A DNA stretch of 56,038 bases, from the NCBI RefSeq assembly GCF_004000885.1, contig NZ_BIMC01000030.1, positions 1 to 56,038 on the forward strand. Direction: 5' to 3'. This document shows, one piece after another, positions 49,499-56,038 of this stretch; position 1 is the stretch's first letter; each line of letters starts with the position of its first letter. Both the position numbers and the translations under genes were made by a program. The notes beneath the pieces are model-generated. The model was given only the letters and a program-made list of their open reading frames with translations. It was not told where the DNA came from and did no database searches. Origin of the DNA: Paenibacillus glucanolyticus NBRC 15330 (GTDB lineage: Bacteria; Bacillota; Bacilli; Paenibacillales; Paenibacillaceae).

Positions 49499-50782
49499 CT
49501 ATTTTTTCTGCTCAATGATACTGACGTTGCCCATATAAGGACGAAGCACTTCTGGAATGATCACCGAACCGTCTGCCTGTTGATAATTCTCCAGAATGGC
49601 AGCAACTGTACGGCCCACAGCGAGCCCGGAACCGTTCAAGGTGTGGACAAACTCCGGCTTGCTCTTCGGCTCCGGACGGAAGCGGATATTGGCACGACGA
49701 GCCTGGAAGTCCCCTATATTCGAACAGGAGGAAATTTCCCTGTATACGCCGCTCTCTGGGAGCCATACTTCCAAATCATATGTCTTCATGGAGCCAAAGC
49801 CCATGTCCCCTGTACAAAGGGCCATCACGCGATATGGAAGATTTAGCAGCTGAAGCACACGCTCTGCATCCGTTGTCATCTTCTCAAGCTCATCAAAGGA
49901 TGTTTCCGGATTTACGATCTTCACCATCTCCACCTTATTGAACTGATGCTGACGAATGAGTCCGCGTGTGTCGCGCCCTGCCGCACCGGCTTCGGAACGG
50001 AAACAGGAACTGTAGGCCACATAGTATTTTGGCAGATCCTCGATGTTCAGGATTTCTTCACGATGGTAGTTCGTTACGGGAACCTCCGCCGTTGGGATCA
50101 AATAGTAATCCGTATCGCTGATCTTGAATAAATCCTCTTCAAATTTAGGAAGCTGTCCGGTTCCGTACAGGCTGTCCCGGTTGACGATATATGGAGGCAG
50201 CATTTCTTCATAGCCGTGTTTGTCGCTGTGCAGATCCATCATGAAACTGATTAAGGCACGCTCCAGGCGAGCACCCAGACCTTTATAGAACGTAAAGCGG
50301 GAACCTGTCACCTTCGCACCTGCTTCAAAATCCAGTATGCCCAGATTCTGAGCAAGCTCCCAGTGAGCCTTAGGCTCGAAATCGAAGGCATTAGGCTCCG
50401 CCCACCGGCGGATCTCCACGTTCTCCTCCTCCGAGGCGCCTACCGGCACACTCTCGTGAGGAATATTCGGAATCGCCAAGGTAAGCTCGGAAATACTCGC
50501 TTCCAGCTCACGCACTTCCTCATCCATCGCTTTAATCCGGTCTGACACTTCTCGCATCTCCAGAATCAGCTCATCTGCATTCTCACGATTCTTCTTCAGC
50601 CTGGCTACTTCAGCCGACACGGTGTTGCGGCGGTTCTTCAAACTTTCGCTTTCCTGCAGCAACTCCCGGCGCCGGGCGTCAAGCTTAGGAAAATCCGCAA
50701 TTAAATCGAGCGATTTGCCACGATTCTTCAGCGCTTCTTCTACACGACTGTACTCGCTGCGCAATATTTTTACGTCTAACAC
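49499..50782 (-). CDS. serS: Seryl-tRNA synthetase
   Basis: The 427-residue class II synthetase has the N-terminal coiled-coil arm (about residues 30-100, LKNRRNTVSAEVARLKKN) that clasps the tRNA-Ser long arm, motif 2 FRSEAGAAGRDTRGLIRQHQF and motif 3 GSGLAVGRTVAAILENYQ. The frame opens 87 nt earlier, but the GTG at 50780-50782 (VLDVKILRSEY) lies 6 nt behind AGGAGGG and gives the usual length (B. subtilis 425 aa). Order pdxT-serS-tRNA-Ser is as in B. subtilis. I checked for and did not see a T-box leader. Confidence 0.97.
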   Translation of the reverse strand: MLDVKILRSEYSRVEEALKNRGKSLDLIADFPKLDARRRELLQESESLKNRRNTVSAEVARLKKNRENADELILEMREVSDRIKAMDEEVRELEASISELTLAIPNIPHESVPVGASEEENVEIRRWAEPNAFDFEPKAHWELAQNLGILDFEAGAKVTGSRFTFYKGLGARLERALISFMMDLHSDKHGYEEMLPPYIVNRDSLYGTGQLPKFEEDLFKISDTDYYLIPTAEVPVTNYHREEILNIEDLPKYYVAYSSCFRSEAGAAGRDTRGLIRQHQFNKVEMVKIVNPETSFDELEKMTTDAERVLQLLNLPYRVMALCTGDMGFGSMKTYDLEVWLPESGVYREISSCSNIGDFQARRANIRFRPEPKSKPEFVHTLNGSGLAVGRTVAAILENYQQADGSVIIPEVLRPYMGNVSIIEQKK

Positions 50783-50908
50783 GGGAAACCCTCCTAAAGT
50801 AAAACATCCATCAGTATATCGAAGCAGCTGCCCTCTATGTCTACAAAAAGCCTTGGGACAAGGCTGCATGACCTCTATTACATACGATACATCTTATTGC
50901 ATTTCAGC

Positions 50909-50957
50909 GAAAAAGACAACTTGACTCCTGTATACTGCCTAAGAGTCAAGATGTCTT
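50909..50957 (-). terminator. Terminator of pdxS-pdxT
   Basis: On the minus strand AAGACA-CTTGACTC and GAGTCAAG-TGTCTT pair around a loop and are followed by TTTCG, 13 nt after the pdxT stop. Confidence 0.8.
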
Positions 50958-50969
50958 CTGCTGTAGCTA

Positions 50970-51557
50970 TTACTTCTGTGCGGCTGCGGACTGCGAGCGG
51001 ACCATCTCCACAAAATATTGATGGAGACGATAATCGTCCGTCAGCTCCGGATGATACGAGGCCGCAAGCAGATGCCTCTGTCTGGCTGTAACGATCTCAT
51101 CCTTATACGTGGAGAGAACCTCAACGCCTGCGCCCACTTCCAGAATCAGCGGTGCTCGAATAAAAACAGCGCGAACCTTCTCATCGATTCCTTTGACATC
51201 CAGATCGGTCTCAAAGCTCTCGCGCTGACGTCCAAATGCGTTACGGGCTACCGTGATGTCCATGAGCTTCAAATGCGCCTCTTCATCCCCTTGAATTCGC
51301 TCAGCAAGCACAATCAGTCCGGCACAAGTACCGAATATCGGTTTGCCTTGGGTTGAGAATTGAGTAATTGCATCCATAAAGCCGTATTTACGCATAAGCT
51401 TGCCAATGGTGGTGCTCTCTCCGCCAGGAATGATTAAACCGTCAACGTCCTGAAGCTGCTCTCTCCGCTTGATCGGAACGCCCTCTGCACCGGCAAGGGA
51501 TATGCTTCGAATATGCTCTGCAACGGCACCCTGAAGTGCCAGTACTCCGACCTTCAT
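50970..51557 (-). CDS. pdxT: Pyridoxal 5'-phosphate synthase glutaminase subunit
   Basis: The 195-residue class I glutaminase has IIPGGESTT, the nucleophile Cys78 in FGTCAGLIVLA and the His-Glu pair in SYHPELTDD. It delivers ammonia from glutamine to PdxS in a 12+12 complex, giving PLP by the DXP-independent pathway. The start lies 15 nt after the pdxS stop, an obligate two-gene operon. Equivalent to B. subtilis YaaE. Confidence 0.96.
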   Translation of the reverse strand: MKVGVLALQGAVAEHIRSISLAGAEGVPIKRREQLQDVDGLIIPGGESTTIGKLMRKYGFMDAITQFSTQGKPIFGTCAGLIVLAERIQGDEEAHLKLMDITVARNAFGRQRESFETDLDVKGIDEKVRAVFIRAPLILEVGAGVEVLSTYKDEIVTARQRHLLAASYHPELTDDYRLHQYFVEMVRSQSAAAQK

Positions 51558-51572
51558 GTTACCCCTTCTCTC

Positions 51573-52454
51573 TTACCAGCCGCGATCCTGCATACGCTCG
51601 GCTGGACTAAGCTTGGATATCTCGATGCCTTTCATCGGAGTACCCAGATTCTTGGATACTTCGGCAATCAATTTATAATCATCATAATGTGTAGTCGCTT
51701 CTACGATCGCCCGTGCAAATTTCTCAGGGCTGTCCGATTTGAAAATACCGGATCCCACGAAGACCCCGTCAGCGCCCAAATGCATCATCAATGCGGCATC
51801 TGCAGGTGTTGCTATACCACCAGCTGCAAAGTTAACCACGGGAAGCTTGCCTGTCTCATGGATGCCTTTCAGGAGGTCATAGGAAACACCCAGGTTTTTC
51901 GCTTCTGCATACAGCTCGTCCTTCGACATGTTACGAACTTTACGGATTTGGCTGTTGATCAAACGCATATGGCGAACAGCTTCCACGATATTGCCTGTTC
52001 CCGGCTCACCCTTCGTACGAAGCATCGACGCGCCTTCACCAATACGACGCAGCGCTTCACCAAGATCCTTCGCTCCGCATACGAATGGTACCGTGAAATC
52101 CCATTTATCGATATGGAACACTTCATCTGCCGGTGTCAGAACTTCACTCTCATCAAGGTAATCCACACCAAGAGACTCCAGCACTTTCGCTTCGACATAA
52201 TGACCGATACGAGCTTTGGCCATAACCGGAATGGATACAACCTTCATGACTTCCTCAACGATCGTTGGGTCAGCCATCCGTGCCACTCCCCCAGCAGCGC
52301 GAATATCGGAAGGAACACGCTCCAGCGCCATAACTGCCGTTGCACCGGCAGCTTCAGCGATTTTCGCTTGTTCCGCATTCATGACGTCCATAATGACGCC
52401 GCCTTTTTGCATTTCCGCCATACCTCTTTTTACCGTTGATGTTCCTGTTTCCAT
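51573..52454 (-). CDS. pdxS: Pyridoxal 5'-phosphate synthase subunit PdxS
   Basis: The 293-residue protein is a highly conserved (beta/alpha)8 barrel. Signature stretches include GGVIMDVMNAEQAKIAE, RAAGGVARMADP, the Lys-bearing MAKARIGHYVEAKVLE and AAGGIATPADAALMM, and NFAAGGI. It builds PLP from ribose 5-phosphate, glyceraldehyde 3-phosphate and ammonia supplied by PdxT. It matches B. subtilis YaaD. About 160 nt separate it from dacA on the same strand; I could not choose between two weak promoters there. Confidence 0.97.
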   Translation of the reverse strand: METGTSTVKRGMAEMQKGGVIMDVMNAEQAKIAEAAGATAVMALERVPSDIRAAGGVARMADPTIVEEVMKVVSIPVMAKARIGHYVEAKVLESLGVDYLDESEVLTPADEVFHIDKWDFTVPFVCGAKDLGEALRRIGEGASMLRTKGEPGTGNIVEAVRHMRLINSQIRKVRNMSKDELYAEAKNLGVSYDLLKGIHETGKLPVVNFAAGGIATPADAALMMHLGADGVFVGSGIFKSDSPEKFARAIVEATTHYDDYKLIAEVSKNLGTPMKGIEISKLSPAERMQDRGW

Positions 52455-52613
52455 GCCCCTAGCCTCCCGATTATATGTTGTATCTCATCGCCATAACGCA
52501 ATCCTGGCGATATGGTCTGTGCCTATATAGGTACATACTTGCAATGAATCTAACTCGATATTTTACCGCATCAAAATCAAATATACAACCCATTTACTCG
52601 GAATTTATAGCTG

Positions 52614-54032
52614 TTAAAAAAGATTTTTGATGGAATCAAACAAATCCGCAAAAAAATCGCCGATTGCCCGCAGGAACAAACTGAACCAGCCTGCCTTCTC
52701 AACCTCATCCGCCGTGATTAAGTTCACCGTTTCGGTCTGGGCATCCTTTATGCCTTCAATTTTATAGGTGTAGGTCACCGTGCCCACCTTCGTACCTTTA
52801 GCCACTGGAGCTGTCATGCTGGAGGAGTCCAGCTTGGCTTCGAACGTAATATTCTTGCCAGTCGATCCTTTGGGTACAACAAAAGTGACTGCTTTATCGG
52901 TTACGACTGCAGTTTGCTTGCCTTTACCCTTCTTCACCTCAATGCTATCAAAGCCTTCAACGGTTGCCCCAGCAGCTTGAACTTCCTTCACTTCGAAGTT
53001 GTCAAAGCCGTAATCCAGGACTTTTTTGGATTCTACAAAACGAGCTCCTTCGGATTTTGTGCCCATAACCACGCTAATCAGACGCATGCCATCACGCTCA
53101 GCGGTACCCGCGAAGCAATACTTAGCTGCATTGGTATGGCCTGTCTTTAATCCGTCCAGACCTTCGTAAGCATATTTCTTGAAGTTGGTGATATCTTTAT
53201 TGGCTTCAAGCATCCAGTTATAGTTGATAATTGGATGCGTGTCGCGCGGTCGAAATTTGTGGGATTGAATGGCCGTGAATCTTGCAAAATCAGGATGATC
53301 CTCAACGATGAATTTGGCCAGTAACGCTGTATCCATTGCTGACATTACCGTTTCCTTGTCCTCTGCAGGACGATATTTCTCGGGCATATCCGCACGGCTG
53401 AGACCTGTAGAGTTAATGAAGAATGCCGTTTTCAGCCCCATCTTTTTTGCCGTGTCGTTCATCAGGGTAACAAACTCTTCCTCGGAACCAGCCACATGCT
53501 CAGCCAGTGCTACCGTAGCATCGTTAGCTGAACCTACAGCCATAGCTATGTAGAGCTCTTCGACTGTATGTTGGTCGCCCTCAGCCAAAAATATCCGTGA
53601 GCCCACCGTTTTTTCTGCATTCTCTTTTACCGAGACCATTTCATCCCAAGCTAGCTCACCTTGCTTAACTTTCTCCGCAACGATGTACTCCGTCATCATC
53701 TTGGTCATGCTGGCCGGCGGCAATGCTTCATCAGCATTAACCGATAACAGGACCTGCCCTGTAGAAGGCTCGATCAATACGGCAGAGCTGACGTCCAATC
53801 CAAGCTGATCTATGGATGGAACTTTATCCGGCTTGGCATTATCCTTTGCAGCCTTGTCGGTTGCTGCTTTATCATCTGTAGCATTGGTCGTATCCGCTGT
53901 TGCCAGCATATGAGGTGCTGCCAATGAAACCGCCGGTGCAGCGGAGAAACACAGTATATTAAACAGCATCAAGGATGCCAGCGTTCTTTGAATTCGTTGT
54001 CGTTTATTCTTCTTTACAGACTTGTCTATCAA
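52614..54032 (-). CDS. dacA: D-alanyl-D-alanine carboxypeptidase (PBP5)
   Basis: The 472-residue low-molecular-weight PBP has a signal peptide (about residues 1-38, cleavage near SLAAPHM), a linker, the S11 transpeptidase-like motifs SxxK (PPASMTKMM), SAND and KTGHT, a beta-rich second domain and a C-terminal amphipathic helix (FSLFLRAIGDFFADLFDSIK) that anchors the enzyme to the outer membrane face. It trims the terminal D-Ala from pentapeptides. The start is TTG (54030-54032) behind GGGGAG. Order guaB-dacA-pdxS is as in B. subtilis. Confidence 0.96.
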   Translation of the reverse strand: MIDKSVKKNKRQRIQRTLASLMLFNILCFSAAPAVSLAAPHMLATADTTNATDDKAATDKAAKDNAKPDKVPSIDQLGLDVSSAVLIEPSTGQVLLSVNADEALPPASMTKMMTEYIVAEKVKQGELAWDEMVSVKENAEKTVGSRIFLAEGDQHTVEELYIAMAVGSANDATVALAEHVAGSEEEFVTLMNDTAKKMGLKTAFFINSTGLSRADMPEKYRPAEDKETVMSAMDTALLAKFIVEDHPDFARFTAIQSHKFRPRDTHPIINYNWMLEANKDITNFKKYAYEGLDGLKTGHTNAAKYCFAGTAERDGMRLISVVMGTKSEGARFVESKKVLDYGFDNFEVKEVQAAGATVEGFDSIEVKKGKGKQTAVVTDKAVTFVVPKGSTGKNITFEAKLDSSSMTAPVAKGTKVGTVTYTYKIEGIKDAQTETVNLITADEVEKAGWFSLFLRAIGDFFADLFDSIKNLF

Positions 54033-54099
54033 TGGAATAACTCCCCTCTAATTCTCAATAAGTCATTAACTTGTTCTATTCTATCATAGGGGGGGTATC

Positions 54100-54138
54100 A
54101 AAAAAAGACAAGCTAGATGAATTTCATCCAGCTTGTCC
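54100..54138 (-). terminator. Terminator of guaB
   Basis: On the minus strand GACAAGCTGGATGAAATTC pairs with the complementary arm ending CTTGTC (one mismatch), followed by TTTTTTTG, ahead of dacA. Confidence 0.88.
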
Positions 54139-54185
54139 AGGAAATATATGACATATATTGTCTATCCTTGTTTCACTTCAGTGTA

Positions 54186-55643
54186 TTACAAGGAATAGTT
54201 AGGTGCTTCTTTGGTGATTTGGATATCATGCGGATGACTCTCGCGAAGCCCTGCGCCTGAAATACGGATAAACTGAGTGTCATTACGCAGCTCATCCAGG
54301 TTTTGCGTGCCGCAATAGCCCATGCCGGAACGCAATCCACCAATCAACTGATGAATGGTATCGGCCAAAGGCCCTTTGTAAGCAACACGACCCTCGATGC
54401 CTTCCGGCACCAATTTCTTGTCGTCATCCTGGAAGTAACGATCTTTACTGCCTTGTTTCATAGCAGCAAGGGAACCCATCCCGCGATACGCCTTGAAACG
54501 ACGTCCTTGGTAGATCTCAGCTTCGCCCGGGCTTTCCTCCGTACCGGCAAACATGCTGCCCAGCATGACGGCACTTGCTCCGGCTGCGATGGCTTTCGTG
54601 ATTTCTCCGGAGTATTTAATACCGCCATCGGCAATAATTGGCACGCCGTACTCCTTAGCAACGGTCGCACAGTCATAAATTGCTGTGATTTGCGGTACGC
54701 CAATACCAGCAATGACGCGGGTCGTACAAATGGATCCCGGTCCGATACCGACTTTAACAACAGATGCTCCGGCTTCGATAAGATCTCTTGTAGCTTCACC
54801 TGTAGCTACATTACCCGCAATGATGGTTAGATCCGGATAAATTTCACGCAGCTTGCGAACGGAATCAATGATGTTGATGTGATGTCCGTGAGCGGAGTCA
54901 ACAGTAATGACGTCTACACCGGCTTTTACAAGCGCTTCTGCTCTTTCGAATGTATCTTTGGAGATCCCGATTGCCGCACCCACCAGGAGACGTCCTTGTG
55001 CATCCTTCGCCGCTCTAGGGAACTGGATTGCTTTCTCAATGTCTTTAATTGTAATAAGCCCTTTAAGAACATTATCTTCATCTACTAGAGGCAGCTTCTC
55101 GATCTTATGCTTTTGCAGGATCATTTCGGCATCCTGAAGTGTCGTTCCTACCGGAGCCGTTACCAGGTTCTCACTGGTCATCACTTCACTGATTACCGTA
55201 CTGTAGTCATGCACAAACCGCAAATCACGGTTGGTCAAAATCCCGATCAGTTTATTGCTCTCATCCACGATCGGCACTCCGGAAATCCGGAATTTGCCCA
55301 TGAGTTTCTCTGCATCGGATACAAGATGATCAGCATGAAGCGAGAACGGATTCGTGATAACACCGCTTTCCGAACGTTTAACCCGATCTACCTCTTCTGC
55401 TTGTTGTTCAACGGTCATATTTTTATGAATAATGCCGATTCCGCCTTCTCTAGCAATGGCAATTGCCAAAGGAGCTTCCGTTACGGTATCCATTCCAGCA
55501 CTGATGAGGGGAATGTTCAATCTCACATGCTCGCTCAATTTTGTGCTAACATCCACTTCTTTTGGAAGCACCTCGGATTTTCTAGGAACCAACAATACAT
55601 CGTCAAAAGTGAAGCCTTCCTTGCTAAACTTATCTTCCCACAC
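54186..55643 (-). CDS. guaB: IMP dehydrogenase
   Basis: The 485-residue enzyme has the TIM barrel interrupted by two CBS domains (about residues 95-205), the active-site loop GPGSICTTRVIAG with catalytic Cys, and the GSMFAGTEESPGE and YRGMGSLAAM flap region. It oxidises IMP to XMP, the first step to guanine nucleotides. The start is GTG (55641-55643) 10 nt after AGGAGG. A strong promoter lies at 55746-55774. In B. subtilis guaB lies close to oriC, between rrnO and dacA. Confidence 0.97.
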   Translation of the reverse strand: MWEDKFSKEGFTFDDVLLVPRKSEVLPKEVDVSTKLSEHVRLNIPLISAGMDTVTEAPLAIAIAREGGIGIIHKNMTVEQQAEEVDRVKRSESGVITNPFSLHADHLVSDAEKLMGKFRISGVPIVDESNKLIGILTNRDLRFVHDYSTVISEVMTSENLVTAPVGTTLQDAEMILQKHKIEKLPLVDEDNVLKGLITIKDIEKAIQFPRAAKDAQGRLLVGAAIGISKDTFERAEALVKAGVDVITVDSAHGHHINIIDSVRKLREIYPDLTIIAGNVATGEATRDLIEAGASVVKVGIGPGSICTTRVIAGIGVPQITAIYDCATVAKEYGVPIIADGGIKYSGEITKAIAAGASAVMLGSMFAGTEESPGEAEIYQGRRFKAYRGMGSLAAMKQGSKDRYFQDDDKKLVPEGIEGRVAYKGPLADTIHQLIGGLRSGMGYCGTQNLDELRNDTQFIRISGAGLRESHPHDIQITKEAPNYSL

Positions 55644-55745
55644 CTGGGTTATTCCTCCTTTTTGTCGTCTTCCTGCGGACTACAACTACTGTCAGAGCGG
55701 GACCGGACGGCATTTTCAATGTATTTTCAGAAATATATTATTGCC

Positions 55746-55774
55746 ATCTTAGCAAAGGGTCCATAGGCTGTCAA
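55746..55774 (-). promoter_or_regulatory. SigA promoter of guaB
   Basis: Consensus -35 TTGACA (55769-55774), a 17-nt spacer and -10 TAAGAT (55746-55751) on the minus strand, giving a leader of about 95 nt with no obvious riboswitch. Confidence 0.8.
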
Positions 55775-56038
55775 GGATTGAATTGGCCCTTTTTATGGAG
55801 GTCACAAGTATCCATCCAGCGTGTTACCTTGTCTCTTCATAGTGGACAAAACCAATGAGTTTCTTCTATAAAATGGAGACTTATCCACGTTTACACCTTC
55901 TCTCCCATTCCCTGATCACTTCGGATCATCCATGGGATTACAGCAGCCTGTCGCATAGTATCACCCAAGCCAGCACGGGATAGTCTGTTATTTACAAATG
56001 TAAGAGCTGAACTATAGGAAAAGACCGCTATCGATAAC
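55775..56038. other. Right-hand end, no gene seen
   Basis: No coding frame is convincing. One single-mismatch DnaA box TTATCCACG (55881-55889) is present. The next gene on the right lies outside the window. Confidence 0.4.

Noticed and set aside
50783..50969. T-box leader for serS
   Set aside because: I looked for the T-box sequence and specifier layout upstream of serS and saw neither, only the pdxT terminator.

Overview
The window looks like origin-proximal chromosome of an endospore-forming member of the Paenibacillus/Bacillus group, most likely Paenibacillus (inference from gene content, gene order and sequence style; no search was run). Spore and sporulation genes (bofA, spo0F, sspP, a Spo0F-type sensor kinase), a long Bacillus-type SRP RNA, RNA polymerase delta and many TTG/GTG starts preceded by strong AGGAGG sites all fit a Firmicute. 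Almost all housekeeping genes lie on the minus strand, as expected for a leading strand running away from oriC. I see no prophage, insertion sequence, CRISPR array or integrase.

Layout. 1-180: promoter and boxA-like leader of an rRNA operon whose 16S gene lies just off the left edge. 286-4500 (minus): SRP RNA, dnaX, ebfC, recR, yaaL, bofA, the order seen in B. subtilis. 4580-17500 (mostly minus): ywiB-argS, rpoE, pyrG, spo0F, fba, murA, rho, a radical SAM gene of unknown role, rpmE, with a signal-less subtilase inserted on the plus strand. 17700-24350: a nitrilase-GNAT-GNAT operon resembling a split YhcX, a PAP2 phosphatase, a secreted serine hydrolase, a START/AHSA1-type protein and a stem-loop-rich noncoding patch with a duplicated terminator module. 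24350-28460: speE-speB divergent from a class A PBP. 28560-37400: zinc-ribbon membrane protein, a CadC/CadA-like metal resistance operon with twin operators, a secreted copper-amine-oxidase-N protein, ywhD, and an M1 peptidase paired with a membrane protein. 37740-39370: two consecutive NlpC/P60 hydrolase genes, each directly behind its own c-di-AMP (ydaO-yuaA) riboswitch. 39500-43960: acetyltransferase, c-type cytochrome, pterin dehydratase, motA-motB with a SigD-like promoter, and an RsuA/RluF-type pseudouridine synthase. 43990-47130: a PAS/HisKA sensor kinase and tadA, diverging from an intergenic region packed with DnaA boxes. 47190-56038 (minus): lipoprotein, sspP, a small unknown gene, tRNA-Ser(UGA), serS, pdxT, pdxS, dacA, guaB.

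How it fits together. The right end (guaB-dacA-pdxST-serS-tRNA-Ser) and the left end (scr-dnaX-ebfC-recR-yaaL-bofA-rrn) form one continuous block in B. subtilis; here roughly 42 kb separates them, and much of it corresponds to the B. subtilis rpmE-rho-murA-fba-spo0F-pyrG-rpoE-argS-speEB-ywhD segment from the other side of the origin. tadA, which sits next to scr in B. subtilis, is at the far end of this segment and inverted. Functional themes are replication and repair (dnaX, recR), translation (SRP RNA, argS, serS, tadA, rpmE), wall synthesis and remodelling (murA, PBP, dacA, two NlpC/P60), polyamine synthesis (speE, speB) and sporulation control (spo0F with a SigH promoter and Spo0A box, a candidate phosphorelay kinase, bofA).

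The most interesting signals are the DnaA-box cluster between the kinase and tadA, the twin riboswitch/hydrolase cassettes whose aptamers abut the ribosome-binding site, the duplicated stem-loop patch beside speB, the terminator-containing leader in front of rpoE and the radical SAM gene in the rho-rpmE interval.
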